Shown here: one piece after another, positions 1-7,081 of the stretch | How the letters are laid out: every line of letters begins with the position of its first letter | Position numbering within the stretch: the first letter of the stretch is position 1 | The notes under the pieces: model-generated | Databases searched by the model: none | Seen by the model: the letters and a program-made list of their open reading frames with translations, nothing else | What the model was told of the DNA's origin: nothing | Source: DATESZ01 sp035283845 | GTDB lineage: Bacteria; Desulfobacterota; Syntrophia; Syntrophales; JACQWR01 | DNA: 11,922 nucleotides | Direction of reading: 5' to 3' | Assembly: GCA_035283845.1 (NCBI GenBank) | Contig: DATESZ010000210.1 | Coordinates: forward strand, 1 to 11,922 | Translations under genes and position numbers: made by a program

Positions 1-869
1 TTGCCGATGATGCTACGCCGGACGATATTGTCAGCCCGGGGCATGTTTTCCCCATTATTGCCAAAAAGGGAGGCGTCTTAGTGAGGACGGGCCAGACGGA
101 AGGTTCGGTGGATCTGGCAAGGTTAGCCGGTTTGAAACCTGCGGGGGTCATCTGTGAGATTATGAAAGACGACGGCGCCATGGCCCGGATGCCTGACCTT
201 GAGATATTTGCCGGGGAAAATAATCTGAAGATCGCCACCATCGCCGATCTGATCGATTTCCGGATGCAGCACGAATCTCTTGTCAGGAGGGCCGCTGCGG
301 CTACCGTTCCTACCAGGTACGGCGGTGAGTTTAAGGTCATCGTTTACGAAAATGATGTAGACGACATGAAGCACATCGCCCTGGTAAAGGGTGAAATCCG
401 GCCCGAGGACGAGGTGCTGGTTCGGGTTCACTCGGAGTGCCTTACAGGCGATGTATTCGGCTCCGAGAGATGCGACTGCGGCGACCAGATCCGTACATCA
501 ATGGAAATGGTAAGCAGGGAAGGCAAAGGGGTCATAGTGTATATGCACCAGGAAGGCAGGGGCATCGGCCTGGTGAACAAAATTAAGGCCTACGCCCTCC
601 AGGAGCAGGGTAAAGATACCGTTGAGGCCAATCTTGAATTAGGGTTTAAGGACGATATGAGGGACTATGGAATCGGCGCCCAGATATTGGTTGACATAGG
701 CGTAAGAAAGATGCGCCTTCTTACAAATAACCCGAAAAAGCTGGTCGGTCTCGATGGATATGGTATAACAATTACCGAACGTGTCCCCATCGAAATAAGC
801 CCGTGTGATAACAATATCCATTACTTGAAAACAAAAAAGAATAAAATGGGTCATATATTGAAGGTTTAA
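1..869 (+). CDS. ribBA: Bifunctional 3,4-dihydroxy-2-butanone-4-phosphate synthase / GTP cyclohydrolase II (RibBA), 3' part
   Basis: Cytoplasmic enzyme that makes both riboflavin precursors, one from ribulose 5-phosphate (RibB domain) and one from GTP (RibA domain). The gene enters from the left edge: the frame is open from base 3, giving 288 visible residues, and the first of them (SPGHVFP, then GGVLVRTGQTEG) are already conserved RibB sequence. The GTG at base 81 is therefore internal, not the start. RibB continues through PAGVICEIM and DDGAMARMPDLE. The RibA domain starts near base 300 and carries the zinc motif C-x10-C-x-C (codons at 438, 471 and 477), HQEGRGIGL, RDYGIGAQIL and LLTNNPKK, and it ends with the usual KMGH tail. 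The residue in the GHTEA position of RibB is Gln (codon 93-95) rather than His. It is first in an operon with ribH, 13 nt downstream. Confidence in identity is very high; only the N-terminal part of RibB is missing from view. Confidence 0.97.
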   Translation, partial: ADDATPDDIVSPGHVFPIIAKKGGVLVRTGQTEGSVDLARLAGLKPAGVICEIMKDDGAMARMPDLEIFAGENNLKIATIADLIDFRMQHESLVRRAAAATVPTRYGGEFKVIVYENDVDDMKHIALVKGEIRPEDEVLVRVHSECLTGDVFGSERCDCGDQIRTSMEMVSREGKGVIVYMHQEGRGIGLVNKIKAYALQEQGKDTVEANLELGFKDDMRDYGIGAQILVDIGVRKMRLLTNNPKKLVGLDGYGITITERVPIEISPCDNNIHYLKTKKNKMGHILKV

Positions 870-882
870 CAGGAGAAGAGAC

Positions 883-1347
883 ATGGCAAAGATAATTGAG
901 GGGAAACTCGTTGCTAAAGGGATGAAGTTCGGCATCGTGGCCAGCCGTTTTAACGATTTTATCTGCGGGAGACTTATTGAAGGCGCCCTCGATGCCTTGA
1001 CGAGGGCGGGCGCCGATGAAAAAGATATTTCCGTATATAAGGTTCCCGGCGCCTTTGAACTGCCGCTTATAGCCAAAAAATTAGCCAAAAGCGCCCGTTT
1101 CGATGCTGTAATCTGCGTCGGCGCTGTAATCAGAGGCGCCACACCCCACTTTGAATACATAAGCGCCGAAGTATCAAAAGGCATCGCCGCCGTAGGTCTG
1201 GATACGGAAGTGCCTGTCGCTTTCGGCGTTCTCACAACCGATACTATTGAACAGGCTATCGAAAGAGCCGGCGCCAAGGCAGGCAATAAGGGGTGGGATG
1301 CCGCCATGACTGCTATTGAAATGGTTGATCTTTTAAGAAAATTATGA
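883..1347 (+). CDS. ribH: 6,7-dimethyl-8-ribityllumazine synthase (RibH)
   Basis: Condenses 3,4-dihydroxy-2-butanone 4-phosphate (the RibB product) with the aminouracil derived from the RibA pathway, giving lumazine, the direct riboflavin precursor. At 154 residues it has the normal family length. Visible family signatures are SRFNDFI near residue 20, KVPGAFELP in the 50s, VGAVIRGATPHFEYI in the 80s with the catalytic-type His after Pro, and FGVLTTDT near residue 115. The ATG at 883 has an AGGAG (871-875) 7 nt upstream. It lies 13 nt after ribBA and 13 nt before nusB, so the three are almost certainly co-transcribed. Family members assemble into pentamers or 60-mer capsids, which cannot be judged here. 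Confidence 0.97.
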   Translation: MAKIIEGKLVAKGMKFGIVASRFNDFICGRLIEGALDALTRAGADEKDISVYKVPGAFELPLIAKKLAKSARFDAVICVGAVIRGATPHFEYISAEVSKGIAAVGLDTEVPVAFGVLTTDTIEQAIERAGAKAGNKGWDAAMTAIEMVDLLRKL

Positions 1348-1360
1348 AGGCCCGATAAAG

Positions 1361-1807
1361 ATGCGACCGAGAAGAAAGGCCAGGGAGATTGCCATGCAGG
1401 TACTTTACGGGCTCGATGTCTCCCGGGGAAATTTGAAGGAAACTATTGATCTTTTCTGGAAAAACTTTGATGTCCCGGAAAAGGTAAAGGCGTTTTCCTC
1501 CATTTTAGTGGAAGGCGCCTGGAATAACAGAAAACAGATAGATACCCTTATCGGCGGTTGCGCGGAAAACTGGTCAGTGGAAAGGATGTCCCGAGTGGAT
1601 AGGAGCATCCTGCGCATGGCAGTTTACGAGCTGCTTTACTGCCGTGATATCCCTCCCAAAGTGGCAATCAACGAAGCCATCGACCTGGGCAAACTTTTCG
1701 GCTCGGAAAATTCGGGTGCCTTCATTAATGGCGTTCTTGACGCCCTTTACACCAAACTGCGCGAAAGGGATGGAGAGCAGGATAGGGAAGACGTCTGCTA
1801 TTATTGA
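1361..1807 (+). CDS. nusB: Transcription antitermination factor NusB
   Basis: RNA-binding protein that acts with NusE (S10) at boxA sequences to make rRNA transcription resistant to termination. The 148-residue product has the all-helical NusB pattern: RRKAREIAMQVLYGLD at the N-terminus, then RMSRVDRSILRMAVYELLY and PPKVAINEAIDLGKLFGSE, and FINGVLDAL near the end. The ATG at 1361 follows the ribH stop by 13 nt, with a GAAGG at 1346-1350 as the likely ribosome binding site. The ribBA-ribH-nusB order is a widespread bacterial arrangement and supports the call. The C-terminal tail (RERDGEQDREDVCYY) is charged and probably disordered. Confidence 0.96.
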   Translation: MRPRRKAREIAMQVLYGLDVSRGNLKETIDLFWKNFDVPEKVKAFSSILVEGAWNNRKQIDTLIGGCAENWSVERMSRVDRSILRMAVYELLYCRDIPPKVAINEAIDLGKLFGSENSGAFINGVLDALYTKLRERDGEQDREDVCYY

Positions 1808-1830
1808 ACGCTTCGTTGGAGCCAATTTAA

Positions 1831-4413
1831 TTGTCAAAAAAATACAATCCCCGGATAATTGAAGAAAAATGGCAGAAGATCTGGGAAGAAAAGCATATTT
1901 TTTCCGTAACGGAAGACTTGAGTAAGAAAAAATATTACCTGCTCGAGATGTTTCCCTACCCTTCCGGTAAAATACACATGGGTCATGTGAGGAACTATTC
2001 CATCGGCGACGTGGTGGCAAGGTACAAGCGGATGCGGGGACATAATGTCCTCCATCCAATGGGTTGGGATGCCTTCGGGCTGCCTGCGGAAAATGCCGCT
2101 ATCGAACGGGGCATTCATCCGGCTATCTGGACTAAGGAAAATATTGACCACATGAAAAAACAGTTGAAAAGGATGGGATTCAGTTACGACTGGAACAGGG
2201 AGTTTGCCACCTGCGACCCGGCATATTACCGGTGGGAACAACTTTTTTTCCTATGGATGTACGAAAATGGACTGGCCTATAAAAAGATGGCCGGCGTAAA
2301 TTGGTGCCCCCAATGCCGGACCGTCCTTGCCAACGAGCAGGTGGAAGCCGGTCAGTGCTGGCGCTGCTCATCCCCAGTGGAAGAGCAGGTTCTTGATCAG
2401 TGGTTTTTCCGCATTACAGACTACGTGGAGGAACTGCTCAACCACTGCGATAAACTGCCCGGCTGGCCGGAGCGGGTCATTACCATGCAGAAAAACTGGA
2501 TCGGAAAAAGCTATGGCTGTGAAATCGACTTTCCCCGGGCAGACGGGAAGGAAGCCATCAAAGTCTATACAACAAGGCAGGACACGCTTTATCGGGCCAC
2601 GTTCATGCTCGTGGCCGCGGAACACCCCTTAGTAATGTAACTTGCCGCCGGGAAGTCCATAGAGGACGACGTGCGCACCTTTGTGGAAAAGGTGAAGAAA
2701 CAGGACAGGATCATGAGAACGTCGGAGTCCTATGAGAAGGAAGGTTTCTTTCTCGACGCCCATTGTGTAAATCCCGTAACTGACAGGATGATGCCCATCT
2801 ATGCGGCCAATTTTGTGCTTGCCGATTACGGAACGGGCTGCGTTATGGCCGTGCCTACGCATGACCAGCGTGATTTTGAATTTGCCAAGAAATTTAACCT
2901 TCCTCTTGCGGTCGTTATCCAGCCGCGGGACAATCCCCTGAACTCCCATACGATGACCGCAGCTTATGTGGATGACGGCATTTTAGCAAATTCCGGGCCA
3001 TTTGACGGCATGGAAAACACGAAGGCGCTTGAGGCGATTGCAACCCACCTGGAAGCCATGGGGCAGGGCAAAAAAACAGTCCAATACCGTCTCCGGGACT
3101 GGGGAATATCCCGGCAGCGTTACTGGGGCGCCCCCATTCCCATGATCATCTGTGATTCCTGCGGCACGGTACCGGTCGCCGAAACCGACCTTCCGGTTAT
3201 TTTACCTCACGATATAGAATTGACCGGTGAAGGAGGCTCTCCCCTTGCCCAGCACCGGGCCTTCGTGGAAACCACTTGCCCTCGGTGCGGCCGGAAAGCG
3301 AAACGGGAAACGGACACGATGGATACGTTCGTAGAATCATCCTGGTATTTCAATAGGTTCTGCTCGGCCGATTTCGCGGAAAAACCGGGGATCGACAGGA
3401 AAAGGGCGGATTACTGGATGCCCGTTGATCAGTATATCGGGGGCATCGAACATGCCATCATGCATCTTCTCTACGCGAGGTTCTACACAAAGATGCTGCG
3501 TGATTTCGGTGTCCTGAGCATAGACGAGCCTTTCACCAAACTGCTGACCCAGGGGATGGTCTGCAAAGAAACCATGCGCTGCCCGGAGCATGGCTATCTC
3601 TTTCCCCAGGAGGTGCGGGAAGGGCAATGCCGCCATTGTGACCGCGAGGTCTCCATCGGTAAAACGGAAAAGATGTCCAAGTCATTGAAAAATGTTGTGG
3701 ATCCTGATTATCTTATCAATGAGTACGGCGCCGATACGGTCCGCGCCTTCTGCCTTTTTGCCGCACCGCCGGAAAAGGACCTGGAATGGAACGATCAGGG
3801 CGTGGAGGGCGCCTACCGTTTCCTCAGCCGGACATGGCGCATCGTTATGGATTACTCGGATGACATCGAAAATGTTGCGCCTTTTAAGGGAAGGGCAGAG
3901 CTTACAGGCAAGCTCAGGGCATTAAGGCGGAAGACTCACCAGACGATCAAAAAAGTGACCGGTGACATAGAGGAACGTTTCCATTTCAATACGTCGATAA
4001 GCGCCGTCATGGAACTGGTCAACGCCCTCTGCCAGTTTCCCCGTCCCGCGAGAGAGGATGTCCTTGCCCTTTCCGTAGTGCGGGAAACATTGGAGAACAT
4101 TATTCTGCTGTTGGCGCCCATTGTACCTCACATAACCGAAGAACTCTGGGGTGAACTCGGACATCATGGAAGCTTGGCCAACGCTCCCTGGCCGTCCTAT
4201 GATCCGGTTGCCGCATCGGAAGAGGAAATCACCATCGTCATCCAGGTGAACGGCAAGGTGAGGGGCAGGATCGTCGTGCCTGCCGACGAAGAAGGCGAAA
4301 GGATCATAAGAATGGCTCTGAGTGATGAAAAGACCGGTAAGTTTATTGAAGGGAAAAAAATACTGAAGGAAATATATGTCCCAAATAAGCTGGTTAACAT
4401 AGTGATTCAGTGA
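1831..4413 (+). pseudogene. leuS: Leucyl-tRNA synthetase (LeuS), complete reading frame interrupted by one in-frame TAA at codon 270
   Basis: Charges tRNA-Leu with leucine. Read as one frame it spans 860 codons plus the stop, the normal bacterial LeuRS length. Seen in order: class I HMGH at residues 49-52, WDAFGLPAENAA near 80, a zinc ribbon with Cys 159/162/176/179, the CP1 editing domain, RDWGISRQRYWG, further Cys pairs, KMSKS at 614-618 and the anticodon-binding and C-terminal domains. A TAA at 2638-2640 splits it into 1831-2640 (269 aa) and a downstream part whose first GTG is at 2671 (580 aa). No frameshift occurs and homology runs straight across the stop, so this is a single nonsense change or a sequence error. 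The start is the TTG at 1831, with GGAG at 1818-1821. The gene is normally essential, so I cannot say from this window whether it is truly broken. The editing motif has further oddities (see findings). Confidence 0.93.
2638..2640 (+). other. Premature in-frame TAA stop within leuS
   Basis: The codons run GAA CAC CCC TTA GTA ATG TAA CTT GCC GCC, i.e. EHPLVM-stop-LAAG, where LeuRS proteins normally read on through EHPLV and into the next helix. CAA, AAA or GAA would each become TAA by one base change. A possible re-initiation site lies 30 nt downstream: AGAGGA (2661-2666) followed 4 nt later by GTG (2671). The truncated first part would lack KMSKS and the anticodon-binding domain. Confidence 0.95.
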
Positions 4414-4970
4414 TGATCAAATTAATGAAAGCATACGCCTGGCGCAGATCGCTCAAGGCTGCGGCAGGGGTCTTTTTGCTGGTTTTACCGGCCTTAGGCT
4501 GTGGTTATCGTTTTGCTCCCGCGGGAGAGAAGATAGGCCAGGATATTCACACAATCTATGTGGGCACTTTTATCAATAATACGGCCGAGGCCAATATTGA
4601 GACAACCTTCCGTAATGCTTTTATTGACCGGTTCATCAAGGGCAGAAGATTCAAGATTATAAATGACGAAGCCCTGGCCGATGCCCTGTTGAAGGGCAAT
4701 ATCAAAAACCTTTTCATGTCACATCTTGCCTACCGGGGCGACGAAAATACGGCGGTAGAGAAAAAAATCACCGTAACGCTGTCTCTATCGCTTACGGCAA
4801 GGGACGAAAAAAAGGTCCTCTGGCGTGAGGAAAACTTTTCACAGTGGGAAGATTACGCCTTTGACGGCAGGAACTCAAATGCCGAACAGGCCGGCCGGAA
4901 AAATGCCCTCGTCAAGTTGGCAAATGACACCGCCGAGAAGGCATACAGAATAATGATATCGGACTTTTGA
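4413..4970 (+). CDS. lptE: LPS-assembly lipoprotein LptE-like protein
   Basis: LptE is the outer-membrane lipoprotein that plugs the LptD translocon and helps deliver lipopolysaccharide to the cell surface. The product has a basic N-terminus (MIKLMKAYAWRRSLKAA), a hydrophobic stretch and a lipobox-like ALGC followed by GYRF, which is the typical GCGYRF start of mature LptE-family proteins. Downstream are TIYVGTFINNTAEANIETTFRNAF and a basic, beta-rich C-terminal half. I take the ATG at 4413, which overlaps the leuS TGA by one base (TGATG) and suggests translational coupling. A GTG one codon earlier (4410) gives 186 residues, and the ATG at 4425 is another option. The family is poorly conserved, so the call rests on the lipobox-GYRF motif, size and leuS neighbourhood. 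In related genomes holA often follows; it does not here. Confidence 0.82.
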   Translation: MIKLMKAYAWRRSLKAAAGVFLLVLPALGCGYRFAPAGEKIGQDIHTIYVGTFINNTAEANIETTFRNAFIDRFIKGRRFKIINDEALADALLKGNIKNLFMSHLAYRGDENTAVEKKITVTLSLSLTARDEKKVLWREENFSQWEDYAFDGRNSNAEQAGRKNALVKLANDTAEKAYRIMISDF

Positions 4971-5140
4971 GACCAAAGGTAATCGTCATTTTTGTTTTAT
5001 TTCTTGATTTAAGAGAAAAATTCTTCCATAGTGCCGTACAGACCAATGCATGGGATTGTTAAAATTTTACTCGGGCATAACTGTGGATAAGTAGGGGGTG
5101 AATAAAACTTTATCAATAAGACGACGGGGGGATGTGTGTT
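4971..5140. other. Intergenic region between lptE and the two-CW gene, with one DnaA-box-like 9-mer
   Basis: AT-rich spacer that presumably contains the end of the ribBA-lptE transcript and the promoter of the small gene downstream. T-rich stretches occur near 4988-5010, but I see no strong GC hairpin, so no intrinsic terminator is called. TGTGGATAA at 5082-5090 is the exact reverse complement of the DnaA-box consensus TTATCCACA. It is a single copy without partners visible here. A G-run (5126-5131) at the 3' end serves as the ribosome binding site for the next gene. Confidence 0.4.
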
Positions 5141-5413
5141 TTGGGCAAAGTTAATTGTTGGGAATATATGAAATGTGGCCGCGAAGTTGGGGGTACAAAA
5201 GAAAATGAACTGGGCATCTGTCCTGCTGTTAGAAACTTCACGCATAGCGGAAAAAATGATGGCAGGGGTGCTGGTCGCATTTGCTGGCAAGTCGCTGGAA
5301 CATTTTGCCGCAACAAGCTTCAAGGAACGTTTGCTAAAAAGATGTTGAACTGTGCCAGATGCGAATTTTTTATGTTGGTGAAGTCTGAAGAAGGAGTTAA
5401 ATTTGTCGAATAG
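5141..5413 (+). CDS. Small two-CW domain protein of unknown function
   Basis: A 90-residue cysteine-rich protein of a family I recognise as two-CW proteins: an N-terminal NCWEYMKCGREVGG and ELGICPA block, a second CW in GRICWQVAGTFC, then KLQGTFAKK and a closing CARCEFF. Nine cysteines in three clusters suggest metal or Fe-S binding, but no function is established to my knowledge. The longest frame starts at ATG 5132, directly abutting the G-run 5126-5131 with no spacer. I prefer TTG 5141, which gives a 9-nt spacing and puts the CW motif close to the N-terminus. It stands alone between lptE and a convergent regulator and overlaps the 3' end of that regulator by 17 nt. It could be a small redox or metal sensor; that is a guess. 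Confidence 0.85.
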   Translation: MGKVNCWEYMKCGREVGGTKENELGICPAVRNFTHSGKNDGRGAGRICWQVAGTFCRNKLQGTFAKKMLNCARCEFFMLVKSEEGVKFVE

Positions 5414-6410
5414 AGATGATCTCTTTGTTTGAAGCTTCCACACCCATCAGCAAGGATTGCAGATAGGTCGTGAGATGGATATCGTGATTGGCAATTTTCA
5501 GTTTTTTGCGGATATGTTCACGGTGCCGGTTAATGGTGGCCGTGGAAACAGCCCGGAGCTGGGCAATCTCCTTGGTCCGTAGCCCGTTCCGGATCATGTT
5601 GCAGATGGTAATTTCCGTCGGGGTCAGCGATTGATACTGGTATAAGAACCGGCTCGTAAACGGGGATGTGATCTCCTCCAGGTTTGTCTTGAGGATCTCG
5701 GCGTATTTCCGTTGCGCCTTCGGCAGTTCGACGGACAAGGCCTGTAAGATAGGCATGATGACCTTGTCGATATTGACCTGCATGTCTTTATAAATGCGTT
5801 GCTTTTCCCCTTCGATATTGGCCAGAACGGCGCGTAACGCTGCATTGGCCTCCTGGAGCGCCATCCGCTCGATCGATAATTGCTTATTGTTTTCCTGTAA
5901 CTCCCGCTCGGCAGAAATCCGTACGGCGATGATGCTGATTCGCCGCGCCACTTCATCCAGTAGGACCCTCTCCTCTTTGAGAAAAGGCCCTTCGTCGGCT
6001 GCCGGCTTCTCCTCCAGGTAAAAAATCGTCACATCACCCACAGGCTTATTATAAACAAGAATCTGCGACGTTTGACGCCATTTGGTTACCCTGCAATTTC
6101 TGCTTTTAAAGGTTTGATCATTGAAGACAATACGCGTACAGGTGATCTCCGGGTATTGCCAGGAGAGCGGCAGAAAATCCACAAGGTATTTCAGGAAGTC
6201 CTCCATGGAATCATAGTATCGTTCCGCCAGTTGGGCAATGCCGTACAGACAGTTCAATTCTTTCATACGCTCCCGGAGGGCTATTTCCACCTTTTCCGGT
6301 TCGATGACTTCATCGGTAGGGATTCGCCAGAGGTATTCCGTCCACTTCGCGGGATCGACCTTTTCCGTGAAATCTTCAATAAACGGACCTGCAGGCGTTG
6401 ATGACGGCAT
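5397..6410 (-). CDS. LuxR-type HTH transcriptional regulator with N-terminal GAF-like sensory region
   Basis: A 337-residue DNA-binding regulator. Residues about 52-160 have the alternating hydrophobic pattern of a GAF/PAS-like sensor (no ligand residues can be named). Residues about 165-210 form a long charged helix, probably a coiled coil linking to the output. Residues 261-318 are a LuxR/GerE-type helix-turn-helix: LTPTEITICNMIRNGLRTKE, then STATINRHREHIRKKL. There is no phosphoacceptor receiver domain and no transmembrane segment, so it is likely a cytoplasmic one-component or partner-coupled regulator. The start at 6410 has GAGGGA about 7 nt upstream on the minus strand. It is divergent from the NuoE/F/G-like operon across a repeat-rich 176-nt region, making that operon its most likely target. 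Its 3' end overlaps the two-CW gene tail to tail. Confidence 0.87.
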   Translation of the reverse strand: MPSSTPAGPFIEDFTEKVDPAKWTEYLWRIPTDEVIEPEKVEIALRERMKELNCLYGIAQLAERYYDSMEDFLKYLVDFLPLSWQYPEITCTRIVFNDQTFKSRNCRVTKWRQTSQILVYNKPVGDVTIFYLEEKPAADEGPFLKEERVLLDEVARRISIIAVRISAERELQENNKQLSIERMALQEANAALRAVLANIEGEKQRIYKDMQVNIDKVIMPILQALSVELPKAQRKYAEILKTNLEEITSPFTSRFLYQYQSLTPTEITICNMIRNGLRTKEIAQLRAVSTATINRHREHIRKKLKIANHDIHLTTYLQSLLMGVEASNKEIISIRQI

Positions 6411-6586
6411 TTTTGCTCCCTCAAGTACTCATATAATATAGGCAATACATAGGTAAAATACCTGTATATATCTACCTATATAAAATAGGCATTATCAGTG
6501 CACTTAAGCCTTATTTACAGGAGGGCTTTTAGCAAGTATGAGGGAAGAAAGCAATAACAATTTAAGGGAAGGAGAACCAGGTCACT
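6411..6586. promoter_or_regulatory. Divergent promoter/operator region between the LuxR-type regulator and the redox operon
   Basis: This 176-nt AT-rich region separates two divergent genes and so must hold both promoters. It contains repeated copies of ATAGGYA: ATAGGCA at 6438-6444, ATAGGTA at 6449-6455 and ATAGGCA at 6485-6491 on the plus strand, with the inverse TACCTAT at 6473-6479 and a partial TACCT at 6459-6463. These produce the inverted repeats AGGTA-AAA-TACCT (6451-6463) and CCTAT-ATAAA-ATAGG (6475-6489). The first two plus-strand copies are 11 bp apart, one helical turn. No confident -35/-10 or -24/-12 element could be assigned. The spacing and palindromy are those of an operator cluster; the binding protein is inferred to be the adjacent regulator. 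Confidence 0.6.
6506..6528 (+). promoter_or_regulatory. Short leader hairpin enclosing a strong Shine-Dalgarno-like AGGAGG
   Basis: AAGCC (6506-6510) pairs with GGCTT (6524-6528), and AGGAGG (6519-6524) sits in the 13-nt loop and the edge of the 3' arm, followed by a short T run. An ATG at 6538 opens a 35-codon frame (to 6645) that runs into the NuoE-like gene out of frame. It could be a leader peptide or chance; the coding gene itself has its own AAGGAG at 6569-6574. Confidence 0.25.
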
Positions 6587-7081
6587 ATGTCGGATCTAAA
6601 CGCCATTCTGGAAGGACGGCGGAGTCAACCGCACCAGCTTGTTGAGGTGTTGCAGGATGTGCAGGGGCTTTACGGATACATTTCTCATGACGCCATGAAT
6701 ATCGTCTCAAAAGAGCTGGGTGTGCCGCTCATGGAGGTGTTCCGCGTTGCCAATTTTTATAAAGCATTTTCTTTAACTCCGCGCGGGAAGAACGTCATCA
6801 CCGTATGCACAGGCACAGCCTGTCACGTCAGAGGCGCTAATCTTCTCATCGACCAAATAAGGGGACAACTGAATATCGAACCGGGAAAGACCACCCAGGA
6901 CGGTCAGTTCACGGTCGAATGCGTGAACTGTATCGGGGCATGCGCCCTCGGGCCAGTTGTCGTTCAGAACGGGGCATGTGGTCACCATGCAACCCCTGGG
7001 AAACTCCGAAAATGGATTAACGAAGCCTGTAAAACAAAAAAGGAGGAAATTCCCCATGGCAAAGCTCAAGCGCATCGATGA
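6587..7081 (+). CDS. NuoE/HndA-like [2Fe-2S] subunit of an NADH-linked oxidoreductase
   Basis: Thioredoxin-fold [2Fe-2S] subunit found in complex I (NuoE) and in soluble NAD-dependent hydrogenases and formate dehydrogenases. The 164-residue product has the helical N-terminus (LVEVLQDVQGLYGYIS) and LGVPLMEVFRVANFYKAF of the family. The four cluster ligands are Cys74, Cys79, Cys115 and Cys119, with the classical x4-x35-x3 spacing, in CTGTAC and CVNCIGAC. The ATG at 6587 has AAGGAG 12 nt upstream; no earlier in-frame start exists because a TAA lies at 6563. Its 3' end overlaps the next gene by 26 nt, so they are translationally linked. In this arrangement the subunit would pass electrons to or from the FMN-bearing partner encoded next. 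Which enzyme the module serves is not shown. Confidence 0.93.
   Translation: MSDLNAILEGRRSQPHQLVEVLQDVQGLYGYISHDAMNIVSKELGVPLMEVFRVANFYKAFSLTPRGKNVITVCTGTACHVRGANLLIDQIRGQLNIEPGKTTQDGQFTVECVNCIGACALGPVVVQNGACGHHATPGKLRKWINEACKTKKEEIPHGKAQAHR

Noticed and set aside
2638..2640. Stop codon recoding (selenocysteine, pyrrolysine or code change)
   Set aside because: The codon is TAA, not TGA or TAG. Several other genes in the window (for example ribBA at 867-869) end with TAA in the normal way, so a changed code is not supported.
2671..4413. A second, independent gene for the C-terminal half of LeuRS (natural split as in Aquifex)
   Set aside because: The 30 nt between the TAA and GTG 2671 also translate as LeuRS-like sequence in the same frame, and the break is mid-domain. 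A single nonsense change or sequence error is simpler. Kept only as an alternative.
5132..5140. ATG 5132 as the start of the two-CW gene
   Set aside because: The G-run that would be its ribosome binding site directly abuts the ATG. The TTG three codons later has proper spacing. The evidence is moderate, not decisive.
6957..7055. Longer N-terminus of the NuoF-like protein starting at GTG 6957
   Set aside because: The extra 33 residues come from the NuoE gene in another frame and show no family resemblance. ATG 7056 has a perfect AGGAGG 9 nt upstream.
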